From Acidobacterium sp. S8 (GTDB taxonomy: Bacteria; Acidobacteriota; Terriglobia; Terriglobales; Acidobacteriaceae): 55,941 nt of DNA. This document shows positions 27,723 through 36,384 of this stretch, one piece after another. The first letter of the stretch is position 1. Every line of letters starts with the position of its first letter. The position numbers were made by a program, and so were the translations under genes. Location of the stretch: assembly GCF_009765985.1 (NCBI RefSeq), contig NZ_LMUM01000031.1, positions 1-55,941 of the forward strand, given 5' to 3'. The notes under the pieces are model-generated. The model searched no databases, had not been told where the DNA came from, and saw only the letters and a program-made list of their open reading frames with translations.

Positions 27723-28077
27723 CGCAAGCTCTCCCAGCAAGCCGCAGCCTGCTCAAGGCCTTGTCCAGAACATCGTCAACTGGGGATGCAGCGTGATAGC
27801 TCCTGTTTTCGGCATCGCCTGCCCTGGAATCGCTGGATGGCATTTCAAGAACGGACGCGGCTACATTGGTTGGGGAGGCACAGGCGTCGCGCTAATTTTG
27901 ATCTCCTGTCTCGGACGCATGGCGGAAGGTTTCATCACCCAGGCCGAAGGAATCAACTTGATAACCAAACAGGGACGACGAGCATGCCTGTGGCTTCAGG
28001 CGCGGCACGAAGACTCTCGGCTTCGCTTGACTTTACTTATCATGGATGACCAAGATGCCGGCTTTACGGCCGAGTGA
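27682..28077 (+). CDS. Possible membrane protein or fragment, unrecognised
   Basis: An open frame of 131 codons with two hydrophobic segments (NWGCSVIAPVFGIACPGIAGW; GWGGTGVALILISCLGRM) and a polar end. The only start codon upstream of these, a GTG at 27682, lies inside the terminator hairpin and has no ribosome site, so it is more likely a fragment whose 5' end was lost. No family recognised. The remaining bases up to the USP gene at 28138 show nothing else. Confidence 0.25.
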   Translation: MSNHLHAGAGFAISASSPSKPQPAQGLVQNIVNWGCSVIAPVFGIACPGIAGWHFKNGRGYIGWGGTGVALILISCLGRMAEGFITQAEGINLITKQGRRACLWLQARHEDSRLRLTLLIMDDQDAGFTAE

Positions 28078-28137
28078 CGAGATCGGGTGCAGATACGAGA
28101 GTGGAAGTGGCCAAGCGTAGTCCGCTAAGGAGATCTC

Positions 28138-29085
28138 ATGACTTACTCCAAGCAGTTCCCATTTGAAACGATCGTTGTGGCGACAGATTTCTCTGAGCAA
28201 TCCTCGTCCGCGCTTCGTTATGCCCAGGCCATAGCGCTCTGCCATGGCGCCAAACTAGTGCTCGTGCACGTGATCGATCCCATCGGCTATGCGTTTCCCA
28301 CGGGAGTGCCCAGCTCTCTCTCCGCCGATCAAGCGGCTCTCAAAGAGCTGAATCGGGTTGAAGAGCAACTGCGAGCGGACGGGATCCCTGTTCACTCCGT
28401 CGTCGAAACAGGCGACATCTGTGACCTTATTTTGCAGACGATCCGTGACGATGGCGGGGATCTTCTGGTTCTCGGAACGCGAGGCAAGACGGAAGTTGGC
28501 CGCGCGGCTCTCGGAGCGGTCGCACGTCAACTCCTGACGAAGGCTAATTGTCCCGTCCTAACGGTCACTCCCGACGTCGAACCTCTGATGCCCTGGGCGG
28601 GAAAATGGAGAACCGTTCTATTGGCGACGGATTTCTCCGCTTGCTCCCTTTCTGCGTTGACCGCGGCACACCGCATCGCACATGTGCAGCTGACAGTTCT
28701 ACATTCTGCGGCGGCCCAGAGTGACGCTGAGCGTCGCCATCACCTGGAACGGCTGCGCTTTCTCGCGCCCATGAACGAGTCGCACACGGTTCCCGTCGAA
28801 CACGTAGTGACTACTGGCGAAGCTGGGCCGGTCATTGTGGACTTTGTCCTCAAACATCAAGTCGATCTTGTGGTTCTGGGCAGCCCTGCGACGACGCTGT
28901 CGGAGGAAGATATGCAGACCAGCACTGTCCTCCAGGTGATATCCGGAGTCCACTGCCCAGTGTTATGTGTTCCTGTCCCCTGCCAGGAGAAAAAAACCAC
29001 AACGTCGGCAACTAAGGCTGAAAGAAAAGAAATCCGGGTACTAGAAAAGGATATGGCAACTGTTCCTCAAGCTCCCTTCAGTTAA
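28138..29085 (+). CDS. Tandem universal stress protein (UspA family)
   Basis: 315 aa with two Usp domains (about 6-145 and 155-285) and a charged Lys-rich tail. Domain 1 opens with FETIVVATDFSEQSSSALRYA and ends in the nucleotide-binding loop LVLGTRGKTEVGRAALGAVA-QLL-CPVLTV; domain 2 opens with RTVLLATDFSACSLSALTAA, but its final loop (LGSPATTLSEEDMQ) has lost the glycine motif, so only domain 1 probably binds ATP. AAGGAGATCTC before the ATG is an ideal ribosome site. Cytosolic. It heads the region rich in Crp/Fnr, receiver and energy-metabolism genes and is likely induced with them. Confidence 0.92.
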   Translation: MTYSKQFPFETIVVATDFSEQSSSALRYAQAIALCHGAKLVLVHVIDPIGYAFPTGVPSSLSADQAALKELNRVEEQLRADGIPVHSVVETGDICDLILQTIRDDGGDLLVLGTRGKTEVGRAALGAVARQLLTKANCPVLTVTPDVEPLMPWAGKWRTVLLATDFSACSLSALTAAHRIAHVQLTVLHSAAAQSDAERRHHLERLRFLAPMNESHTVPVEHVVTTGEAGPVIVDFVLKHQVDLVVLGSPATTLSEEDMQTSTVLQVISGVHCPVLCVPVPCQEKKTTTSATKAERKEIRVLEKDMATVPQAPFS

Positions 29086-29198
29086 AGAGCAAGATGTCGC
29101 GGATAATAGTCGCGATCCGACTAAATGCCGATGCGTCCAAGGCCGAATCGAGAACTTATGTGGCGACGCTTTCGATGGCGACCGTGATCTCGAAGCCG

Positions 29199-29370
29199 CT
29201 GCTCCCAAGGAGCAAACTGCCGTATTCCCCGCTGGCTTCTTCTTTGGGTCTCGTCCATTTGCCTCACTTGTACTGGCCGATCCTGATAATGACGCTGCTT
29301 GCCTATATGCGACTTACGCAAACAATTAAAGTGTGGTTTGCTCGGAAGAAACTGGATCTGATGCAGAAGT
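29199..29370 (+). pseudogene. C-terminal fragment of an Mg2+-transporting P-type ATPase (MgtA-like)
   Basis: The stretch SSLGLVHLPHLYWPILIMTLLA followed by YMRLTQTIKVWFARKKL matches the last membrane helix and tail of MgtA-type ATPases (pattern LG-PLP-YWP, LLAY-LTQ-VK-WF-R). No phosphorylation motif or other ATPase domain lies upstream; the preceding bases encode the USP. An ATG at 29094 opens the frame, but the first 35 codons have no likeness. This is the end of a deleted gene. Confidence 0.6.
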
Positions 29371-29629
29371 ATGATTCGATCACGCTTTCACTCCCGCGAA
29401 ATAACGGAGTCGATCCCAGTGCTATGCGACGCGAATCGACATCAGGATGTGGAAAGTAACGTGCGAGCAATCAGAATGTTAGCCCAAGGATCGAAACGCC
29501 CGTGCAAGGACCTCCATCACTGAATTTATAATCTCTTTTGAAGATTCCCCGATTTACTCAGATCGGTTGCGGTCGCGTAGCAATTCTGGATTCTCCTCGC
29601 CAAGACCGCATTCGGGAGGGCCATTTCAG

Positions 29630-30283
29630 ATGACAAAGCTAAACACAGCCTTCGATGTCTTCGGCTTTCTGGCGAAAGCTGGGCTAGGACGAAGGATTAT
29701 TCAACTAAAACCAAAGCAGGCCTTCTTTTCGCAGGGCAATCCATCTGACTCCGTCTTCTATCTTCAAAAGGGCCGCGCACAACTTACAGTTGTTTCGAAA
29801 AATGGTAAAGAGGCGACGATCGCGCTGCTCTCCGTCGGTGACTTCGTTGGCGAGGAGTCGATTGCCGGAGTGATCGGTCTTCGGCTGGCGACGGCCACCG
29901 CGATTACCGCCTGTACAGCTCTCAAGATAGAGCGGGAAGAGATGCTACGCGCGCTGCACGAAGAGCATGCATTCTCCGACTTATTCTTAAAGTTTCTGCT
30001 CGCACGCAGCATGCGAACCCAGGCTGATCTTGTCGATCAGCTTTTCAACTCCAGTGAAAAGCGTCTGGCAAGAATTCTTCTGTTGATGGCCGAGTTTGGT
30101 AAGCCCGGAGAACCAGAAACACTCATACCGAAGATCACGCAGGAAACGCTGGCGGAGATGATCGGAACTACTCGATCCCGCGTCAGCTTTTTCATGAACC
30201 GCTTTCGCAGCATGGGATTTATTGAGTACAACGGCGGCATCAAGGTTCACAAGTCGCTGCTCAATGTCATTCTGCACGACTGA
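29630..30283 (+). CDS. Crp/Fnr-family transcription regulator (copy 1)
   Basis: 217 aa. Cyclic-nucleotide-binding fold with FFSQGNPSDSVFYLQKGRAQLTVVSKNGKEATIALLSVGDFVGEESIAG (about 27-75), a dimer helix (LLARSMRTQADLVDQLFNSSEKRLARILLL) and a Crp-type helix-turn-helix (ITQETLAEMIGTTRSRVSFFMNRFR). The four cysteines of FNR are absent, so no iron-sulfur oxygen sensor. An in-frame ATG at 29567 was rejected; GGGAGGG precedes 29630. A near-identical paralogue lies at 48411-49142, and each copy is followed by a receiver gene, so this pair was duplicated. Confidence 0.92.
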   Translation: MTKLNTAFDVFGFLAKAGLGRRIIQLKPKQAFFSQGNPSDSVFYLQKGRAQLTVVSKNGKEATIALLSVGDFVGEESIAGVIGLRLATATAITACTALKIEREEMLRALHEEHAFSDLFLKFLLARSMRTQADLVDQLFNSSEKRLARILLLMAEFGKPGEPETLIPKITQETLAEMIGTTRSRVSFFMNRFRSMGFIEYNGGIKVHKSLLNVILHD

Positions 30284-30368
30284 ATACGGTTTGCGAAGTC
30301 CCGGTGGGTACTCATTCCGCGAGAACTATCGGGCTGAATTGACAGCAGCCAATCAACAGGCGGGCAAT

Positions 30369-30449
30369 GTGAGCAAAATTGAGCAGTATGAAGATTCGCG
30401 GGGTGGAATACTGCAACTCCGAGCTAGCGATACGATGCACGGAGAATGA
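30369..30449 (+). CDS. Short ORF (26 aa) between regulator and receiver
   Basis: GTG-started frame encoding VSKIEQYEDSRGGILQL and nine further residues, stopping seven bases before the ATG of the receiver gene. Alone it would be dismissed, but almost the same beginning occurs at 33680 (VSKIDQYEDERSGIL), and a decayed version sits at the same place in the second regulator-receiver pair (49154). It could be a leader peptide coupled to the receiver's translation, or the conserved N-terminus of a deleted gene. Confidence 0.35.
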   Translation: MSKIEQYEDSRGGILQLRASDTMHGE

Positions 30450-30452
30450 CAT

Positions 30453-31133
30453 ATGATGCCCAACACAAAAGTAAAGCTCCTCATCGTTGATGACGAGCCG
30501 TCGATTCGAATGTCACTGTCGCAAATCTTCATCGCCTCTGGAAATAGTGTGCGATCTGCGGTAGACGGATTCTCTGCACTGAATGAGATCCGGCAGGAAA
30601 CTCCCGAGATCCTTCTATCGGACCTCAATATGCCTGGGATGTCGGGCTTCGAATTGCTCTCAGTGGTGCGACGACGGTTTCCCGCGATCCAGGTAGTCGC
30701 CATGAGCGGCGCGTTTTCCGGCGATGGCGTACCGCCCGGTGTAGCTGCCGACGCTTTTTACGAAAAAGGTACCGATGCGCGTTCCTTGTTGCAGATTGTA
30801 AAAACCATGTCCGAGATGGAGCGTCCGCCGTCTTTCGAACGGCCCAATACGCTGGCGCCCATCTGGATTCCACGGAACGGGCATGACCCTTCCGGAGAGG
30901 AATATGTCATGATCGCCTGTCCCGAGTGCCTGAGGACCTTCCCACAGGTCTTCGGTAATGGCATCCATACTATCTACGAAACAGGTTGTGTCTATTGCCA
31001 CGGTCTGATTCCCTATGCCATCGTCCAGCCGACAGATCCGGTGACCGGACAGACCTCCAGCGAAACCCAGGTACTGGAGCGCCAACATCTCAAGGGGTAC
31101 CAGATTTCCGGTAGAGGTGAAGAAGAAGCATAA
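30453..31133 (+). CDS. Single-receiver response regulator with C-terminal Cys pairs
   Basis: 226 aa. The receiver (about 6-125) has the acidic pair in LLIVDDEPSIR, phospho-acceptor in EILLSDLNMPGMSGFELL, the switch serine in VVAMSGAF and a lysine in FYEKG. After a linker, a C-terminal region contains CPECLRTFPQ and ETGCVYCHGLIPY, two C-x-x-C pairs about 30 residues apart that look like a zinc ribbon. No DNA-binding or enzyme domain is recognised. A second ATG at 30456 is equally possible. Downstream of Crp/Fnr copy 1; the paralogous pair at 48-50 kb has a broken version. Confidence 0.88.
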   Translation: MMPNTKVKLLIVDDEPSIRMSLSQIFIASGNSVRSAVDGFSALNEIRQETPEILLSDLNMPGMSGFELLSVVRRRFPAIQVVAMSGAFSGDGVPPGVAADAFYEKGTDARSLLQIVKTMSEMERPPSFERPNTLAPIWIPRNGHDPSGEEYVMIACPECLRTFPQVFGNGIHTIYETGCVYCHGLIPYAIVQPTDPVTGQTSSETQVLERQHLKGYQISGRGEEEA

Positions 31134-31256
31134 CCTAACTCACGGAGCTGGATGTCGAGGTCTCAGTGAGGGTCGCTTGGTTAATGGACGCGGCATCACT
31201 AAATAAACACATACGGATCGTTGCCATCTCGGTCGAACCGACGGAACGAGACGACG

Positions 31257-31421
31257 TTATACTTTCTCGGAACGAGCGGGATGCTCTTTGACTGCCCGCG
31301 CAGCTTGGCCTCTCAGGTCGTTGCGGACTGACTCCGTCAATCGCGGTTTCTGCATCTCCTTTTTCACATTGGAAATGATCTTCCTCGCCAGCTCCGAGCG
31401 ACTTCTTTTCTTCGTCTTCAT
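31257..31421 (-). CDS. Possible small basic protein
   Basis: A 54-codon frame starting MKTKKRSRSELARKIISNVK and ending in ARAVKEHPARSEKV. The composition (many Lys, Arg, Glu; helix-forming) is like a real small cytosolic protein rather than a random frame, but there is no good ribosome site and no family I know. It is antisense to nothing supported, between the receiver gene and an arylsulfatase fragment. Confidence 0.35.
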   Translation of the reverse strand: MKTKKRSRSELARKIISNVKKEMQKPRLTESVRNDLRGQAARAVKEHPARSEKV

Positions 31422-31517
31422 CCAATGAATATGTCACGTACCGTGCACAGAATCTGTTCTCAATGGCTCATAGTTCTGTCTCGATTTGCCCAACAGTCGT
31501 CGAATAAGCAGCAGCCT

Positions 31518-31720
31518 ACTGCATCAAGCAAGACCGATCTGACGGTATTGCCGCTGCCTACTCCGAGATTCACGGGTGTGATCGGAAAAACTTACAAAAG
31601 ATTCGAAGAAAGCGTGGCCTCTGGTGCCGATGCCGCCAGGCAGCTCGTTGACCAATCCTCGATAACGCAGCCGAGAAAGGCCGACGCCGAACTTCGGGGT
31701 TACGATCAGGGACATTCCGC
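31518..31720 (+). pseudogene. N-terminal fragment of an arylsulfatase
   Basis: In one frame the sequence reads TDLTVLPLPTPRFTGVIGKTYK, and the next frame continues DSKKAWPLVPMPPGSS. Joined, these match the start of bacterial arylsulfatases (pattern VLP-P-P-F-GVIG-TYKDS--AWP---PP-GAPN). The join is at the AAAA of TACAAAAGATTC (near 31600), a one-base shift. The sulfatase catalytic motif (C/S-x-P-x-R) is not present downstream. A short relic only. Confidence 0.5.
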
Positions 31721-31727
31721 GGATACA

Positions 31728-32612
31728 TCACACACTGAGAACGGGGCAAGGTGACTCGCGAATGATTGCACAAAGATCAGACCAGGCGCGAGAGAAGTTG
31801 CCTCTTTCACGTCCACGGCCCACAACAATCAAGTCTGCCGCTTCTTCGATCGCCACGCGCCGTATGCCTTCTGGTGTGGCGCCCTCCAGGACCCGCACAC
31901 TGGTGTCCTCAACCATTTCTCCGCCACCAGACCGTACCGCCTGATCATAGGTGTCGCTGACTGATTGGGCCGAATGCTGTCTGTCATGTTTGTTGCTGGA
32001 TGGTTCGATGTGTAACAAGCACAGTTTTGCTCCATAGGATTGGGCGAGAAAGGCAGCCACCTTGAGAAGAGCTTCTGCCTCAGAGTTGAGATCGATGGCA
32101 CAGATGATCGAACGGTATTCACTGGGCCGGGCCAATGCAGAATCAGACGCATGTACGCTGGTCAGGACAGGACAGGCGAGATCGTGAAGCACCTTTGTTG
32201 TAACCGATCCCAGTAAAAGACGACGGAATCTTCCAAGACCTCTTGTGGGCATTACGATCAGATCCGTATTCTCATGTTGCGCAACCCATTCAATCACTGT
32301 GGCTGGTTCGCCATCTTCAATTCTTGTCGTTTGGACCACACCTTTGAAGTGCGTGCGTGAAAACTCCTGTAGATGCGCTTCGCGTTGTTGGCGCAGTTCA
32401 TGGAGTGCCGGGGTGTAAGGTATCGCGACACTTTGAAAGTCGCCCATGTCATCGAAGCGAGGAGCCAAAATATACCCGGGTACAAAATTGAAGGCATTCA
32501 ACACAGTTATGGTGGCGCCGAACCGCTGGGCCATCTCACTTACATAGGGAACCATGGCCGTGGTTGCCGGAGAAAAATCGACCGGAAAGAGGATTCTGCG
32601 GAAAGGCATCAT
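31728..32612 (-). CDS. Tandem universal stress protein (UspA family)
   Basis: 294 aa, two Usp domains. Domain 1: FRRILFPVDFSPATTAMVPYV at the N-terminus and LIVMPTRGLGRFRRLLLGSVTTKVLHDLACPVLTSV, with the full G-x2-G-x9-G-S ATP-binding loop. Domain 2: EYRSIICAIDLNSEAEALLKV and a final loop LIVVGRGRERGNFSRAWSDLCAIIRESPCPVLSV, which departs from the ATP consensus. An adjacent ATG gives one residue less. It is transcribed opposite to the other genes of the region. The order of intact and degenerate nucleotide loops is the same as in the USP at 28138. Confidence 0.92.
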   Translation of the reverse strand: MMPFRRILFPVDFSPATTAMVPYVSEMAQRFGATITVLNAFNFVPGYILAPRFDDMGDFQSVAIPYTPALHELRQQREAHLQEFSRTHFKGVVQTTRIEDGEPATVIEWVAQHENTDLIVMPTRGLGRFRRLLLGSVTTKVLHDLACPVLTSVHASDSALARPSEYRSIICAIDLNSEAEALLKVAAFLAQSYGAKLCLLHIEPSSNKHDRQHSAQSVSDTYDQAVRSGGGEMVEDTSVRVLEGATPEGIRRVAIEEAADLIVVGRGRERGNFSRAWSDLCAIIRESPCPVLSV

Positions 32613-33141
32613 AGGTAACCTGCACCGATATATTGTTCAAGGGACCTTATGATAAGCCGTGCCTGGCACATAGGCACGATGTCATCCAGCGAGATGTGCA
32701 AAGCAGGCGCGAAGCTTGTCAATATCTCTCCGAAAGCCGCCACCTATCATTCCCTGAGTTTTTTGTCGGAAATGCCAGAAAGGAGGTGGAATTCTGTCGG
32801 CATCCACGGTTCGCGCACTCTACAAGCCTGTGTTCTGACAAGTCGAATAATGTCGACCATCGCAGGCTGATCATCACTATCGAAGAAATATGGCGAACAA
32901 TCTGGTCAGTTTTGAACAGCAGATACGTCGGTTCGGCCTGTAGGCTCCACTTGTAGTGAGATCAGCCCTGGAAGACAACGGTTTTGTTTCTAGTCCTTCC
33001 AGCTCGTCTCTAGTTCGCGAATCTCAGAGCTCCATACATATCCTGGTAGAGCCAGCGGCATGTAACGAGACCAAGTTCAGTCTGTGCGCAACGCAGCTTT
33101 CTGGATAAAACAAGCAGTGGTTTTTATAGGAGAAATGAACA
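32613..33141. other. Intergenic stretch, no supported gene
   Basis: About 530 bases upstream of the divergent USP and small-protein genes. Open frames of up to about 107 codons exist, without ribosome sites or family likeness. Confidence 0.4.
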
Positions 33142-33306
33142 ATGTCTACTCAAGCGGAAAGAACAGATGCACCGATGCCCGAGAACTCCAAATCCGTCGA
33201 GACTCCAGCGGACAAAAGGTTGAACCGCGCCGCAGAAGAAGCTGCAGAGAAAGCTGGAAAAACGGAACAACGTTACGATCGGGACCACAATATCTTTACG
33301 AAGTAG
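33142..33306 (+). CDS. Small hydrophilic protein, 54 aa
   Basis: Starts MSTQAERTDAPMPENSKSVE and ends in AEEAAEKAGKTEQRYDRDHNIFTK. AGGAG lies nine to ten bases upstream of the ATG. The protein is acidic-basic mixed, Ala/Glu/Lys-rich, probably helical, without cysteine or membrane segment. An overlapping frame from an ATG at 33135 is longer but has an unnatural Arg/Ser-rich composition. I know no function; its place beside USP genes suggests a stress-related small protein. A hairpin follows. Confidence 0.55.
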   Translation: MSTQAERTDAPMPENSKSVETPADKRLNRAAEEAAEKAGKTEQRYDRDHNIFTK

Positions 33307-33309
33307 TAA

Positions 33310-33350
33310 GACCCCGGGATATTCAATCCACATGCGAGGATCCTGGGGTC
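33310..33350 (+). terminator. Hairpin after the 54-aa gene
   Basis: GACCCCGGGAT (33310-33320) pairs with ATCCTGGGGTC (33340-33350), eleven pairs with one G-T wobble and a 19-base loop, directly after the TAG. No T-run follows, so it may be a message-stabilising hairpin rather than an intrinsic terminator. Confidence 0.45.
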
Positions 33351-33679
33351 CAGTATTCGATATTGTCGGTGAGTACATTTTCCCCGTATCCAAAGCACTC
33401 ACCAAAATCCCGGAAAGCACTTCAGAATCTTGGAGTATCCATCAGTTCTCCGTCGAATCGGGCGCGGGACACTGGCGTCGGTCGGGTCCAGTGCATCCGA
33501 ATGGATGGCGGCGGTCTTCGTCGTTTCTGCCCGGAGATCTCACATTGGCCGATGCATGTAGATCATATGGCTCGATCGTAAGAATAGCTCAGGCGATCTA
33601 ACAGCCGAGCAACGTTGCACAAGATAACTCCGTTTGCGTCTCTCAACTACACACCTCTCCATGCGACCAAAAGCCCGGG

Positions 33680-33775
33680 GTGTCCAAAATTGATCAGTAT
33701 GAAGACGAGCGCAGTGGAATACTTTTCATGCCATGGTGTGGTGCCTCTGGGAACCCGGCCCGATTCTCAGGCTAG
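33680..33775 (+). other. Second copy of the SKI-QYED short ORF
   Basis: GTG-started frame whose first 15 residues (VSKIDQYEDERSGIL) match the short ORF at 30369. The first 26 bases differ at only three positions; the similarity then fades after GGAATACT. It continues FMPWCGASGNPARFSG to a TAG. No receiver gene follows here. Confidence 0.35.
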
Positions 33776-33945
33776 ACGCCCCTCATCGGATAGGGCAACG
33801 TATGGCTTCAAATATCGTGGCCGCCATTCTTCTCTATGAGCGGTTGTCATGTGAGATCTGCCGCGAACCGATCCGGCGCCAAGGCGTAAGCGAAGAAATT
33901 CCGGGTAACCGGGCGAGCCAGAAAAATCGAAATGAGGCAAGGTGA

Positions 33946-34928
33946 ATGACGAAGAACAGATCGTTTCAGGGATTGATATTCATCGTAATTCTAGGCGTTG
34001 GCGCAGCACTCTCTTATGCCATGTATAGAGTGTCAGCAAACTTCGCAAGCATATGGATTGTTGCTTGCGCATTCGTTCTTGCCTTTGTTGCCTCTTCGGC
34101 CATTCAGGTTGCGGATCAATGGAGCAAGGCAGTTGTCCTGCGTCTAGGTAAGTTCCACGCTCTTGAGGGACCGGACTATTTTTGATTATTCCGCTCGTCG
34201 ACACCATTCCCTACTGGATTGACATTCGCGTCCTCACAAGTTCGTTCAAAGCGGAAAAGACACTGACGAAAGACACGGTACCCGTGGATGTAGACGCAGT
34301 GCTGTTTTGGAAAATCGTAGACCCCAAAAAGGCGGCGCTCGATGTAGCGGACTACCAGAGCGCGATCAGTTGGGCTTCGCAGACGGCTCTTCGTGATGTG
34401 ATCGGCAAGACCATGCTTTCGGACATGCTCGAAGGCCGGGACAAGATCAGTGGTGTGCTACAGACGATCATTGATGAGCGCACTGAGCCGTGGGGCATTA
34501 ACGTCATTTCGGTAGAAGTCAAGGATGTATTGATCCCCCCGGCCCTGGAGAATGCGATGTCGATGCAGGCTCAAGCCGAGAGAGAGCGCCAAGCCCGCGT
34601 GATTCTGGGTGACTCGGAACGTCAGGTGGCAGAGAAATTTGGCGAAGCGGCCAAGACCTATGCGAACGATCCAGTCGCGTTACATCTGAGAGCCATGAAC
34701 ATGCTGTACGAAGGCTTAAAGCAAAACTCCACGATTGTTATCGTTCCCAGCTCCGCAGTCGAAACCATGCAACTGGGTGGGCTTGCCGGGTTGACGGCAC
34801 TGACCATGGGACTAGGCCAGGAGCGTGCGATCAGAGAGAGGGAAAGCCAGCTCGTAACCAGCAATGGCTCTAAGCCAGTTCCGGTAGGCGAGTCGTTGCA
34901 AATCCCGCCTATCCCCGAGGCGGCATGA
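33946..34928 (+). pseudogene. Slipin/stomatin-like SPFH protein, frameshifted
   Basis: Frame 1 (33946-34185) has a charged start, two hydrophobic helices and the SPFH opening VADQWSKAVVLRLGKFHALEGP. Frame 2 continues with IIPLVDTIPYWIDIRVLTSSF, AEKTLTKDTVPVDVDAVLFWKI, ALRDVIGKTMLSDML, and EAMS-like ENAMSMQAQAERERQARVI to 34928. One base is missing near 34172; adding one after GGACC restores EGPGLFLIIPLVD, the family consensus. The full product would be about 327 aa, an inner-membrane scaffold protein. The partner NfeD gene is not here. One indel only, so assembly error is possible. Confidence 0.85.
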
Positions 34929-34979
34929 TCTGGCAATACGCTCAAGTCTGCCGAATCGGATTGAGAATGCAGGGAGCGA

Positions 34980-35192
34980 ATGAGTAAGAGCACTCACACT
35001 CACCACGAACAGGGACCGCACCCAAAAGGCATCCACCATGACCATCGTCCGTACTGGAAACGCGCGCACCGTGATTGGCGTTTCTGGGTAGCCGTCTTCT
35101 TCATCAGCGCGGCCTTGTTCATTTATGTGACGAGTGTCGATTTGTCGCTGGTGCCTAGCAGTCACCCGCACTCCGTTCCCGTCAGTCAATAG
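34980..35192 (+). CDS. Small His-rich single-span membrane protein
   Basis: 70 aa. Histidine-rich hydrophilic start (THTHHEQGPHPKGIHHDHRPYW), one helix (FWVAVFFISAALFIYV), and a short tail with two more histidines. GGGAG sits five to six bases before the ATG. Nine histidines in 70 residues suggest metal binding, but no family is known to me. It follows the slipin gene by about 50 bases and may share its transcript. Confidence 0.6.
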   Translation: MSKSTHTHHEQGPHPKGIHHDHRPYWKRAHRDWRFWVAVFFISAALFIYVTSVDLSLVPSSHPHSVPVSQ

Positions 35193-35312
35193 CGAAGGCT
35201 ATCCGGATTCTCGCTCTCCAAGAGACTTCTCGGAAAGAGGGCGCCGGCGCAAGCCTCAACAACCGAGCCAGCTCCCACCAAGACGGCGACGATAAGAGCG
35301 ACTACAGGTTCA

Positions 35313-36320
35313 ATGACCGAGATGATTTTGTATCCGCTACGATTCGAACCGATCTATCAATACCGGCTTTGGGGCGGACGGCGTTTGGCCGCTCTGCTCA
35401 CCGCGCCGCTGCCAAACGATGACCCCATAGGCGAAGCGTGGATACTCAGCGACCGCCAGGACCACTCGAGCAAAGTTGCCAATGGACCGCTTCAGGGACA
35501 GACCCTCGGTCAACTGATGGAGCAGTCACAGGAGCAATTGATGGGAAGGCTGGCTCAGCGCTTCCAACGATTCCCTTTGCTGCTGAAGTTTCTCGATGCG
35601 CATCAGATGCTCTCAGTCCAGGTGCACCCTGGATATAAGCACGCAGGTATATCACCGGCGGTCGAGACCGTGAAGACCGAAGCGTGGGTCGTGCTGGAGG
35701 CGGCAAAAGAAAGCCGAATCTATGCAGGCCTGAAGCCTCGCACAACTGCGGAAATCCTTCGGCAATCGGTGACGAACGGAACGCTGGCAAATCAGCTTGT
35801 ATCGATCAGCCCAAAGCCAGGAGACGCGGTATTCATCCCGGCAGGGACGGTTCACTCTCTAGGCGACGACGTTGTTGTGTTCGAGGTTCAGCAGAACAGT
35901 GACACGACGTTTCGCCTGTACGACTGGGGTCATATTGACGCGAAGACAGGCGAGTCGCGGGCACTCCAGGTCGATCAGGCGCTTGCCTGCATCGATTTCG
36001 CAAATGGTAGGGCTGGCCTGGTAACTCCTGTAGCGGAGTCGGCAACGCCGGTGGGACGCGAGACGCTCTTTGACTGCGACGCATTCTGGTTATGGCGTGT
36101 GCGGGGTAGATCGCCATTCACCGTCGGTGCAACAGGCGTGCCGCGCGTGCTGGTATGCACTGAGGGAACAGGGCAGATCGAATACCACGTCGATACCTAT
36201 ACAGTCGGAAAAGGTGAAGTATGGCTCCTGCCGGCGGCTGTTGGAGCATGTACATTTCGCCCTGGCAGTGCAGTCAATTTATTAGAGATCGCGATACCCG
36301 CACATTCCGCAAGCGACTAA
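35313..36320 (+). CDS. manA: Mannose-6-phosphate isomerase, class I
   Basis: 335 aa cupin-type zinc isomerase. YQYRLWGGRRLAALL and GEAWILSDRQDHSS open the protein; zinc ligands are expected in LSVQVHPGYKHA (Q and H), VKTEAWVV (E) and FIPAGTVHSLG (H); an FEVQQNSDTTFRLYDW motif follows, typical of the short bacterial PMI form. It interconverts mannose-6-P and fructose-6-P in the cytosol. An ATG three codons in is an alternative start; neither has a strong ribosome site. Next genes are a phosphomannomutase-like HAD enzyme and a GH130 phosphorylase, so the trio can move mannose units into glycolysis. Confidence 0.92.
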   Translation: MTEMILYPLRFEPIYQYRLWGGRRLAALLTAPLPNDDPIGEAWILSDRQDHSSKVANGPLQGQTLGQLMEQSQEQLMGRLAQRFQRFPLLLKFLDAHQMLSVQVHPGYKHAGISPAVETVKTEAWVVLEAAKESRIYAGLKPRTTAEILRQSVTNGTLANQLVSISPKPGDAVFIPAGTVHSLGDDVVVFEVQQNSDTTFRLYDWGHIDAKTGESRALQVDQALACIDFANGRAGLVTPVAESATPVGRETLFDCDAFWLWRVRGRSPFTVGATGVPRVLVCTEGTGQIEYHVDTYTVGKGEVWLLPAAVGACTFRPGSAVNLLEIAIPAHSASD

Positions 36321-36384
36321 GACGACGCGCTTTGCAGGACGGGGATTTCCAATTGAGCCGGCAACATTTCGGAGATGGACAGGA

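Larger units (their letters stand above)
33307..33945. other. Mostly non-coding stretch containing a repeated short ORF
   Basis: About 640 bases. Contains the hairpin at 33310-33350 and the short frame at 33680-33775 listed separately. A 47-codon frame at 33802-33945 (MASNIVAAILLYERLSCEIC at its start) runs up to the slipin gene, but has no ribosome site. Nothing else is supported. Confidence 0.4.
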
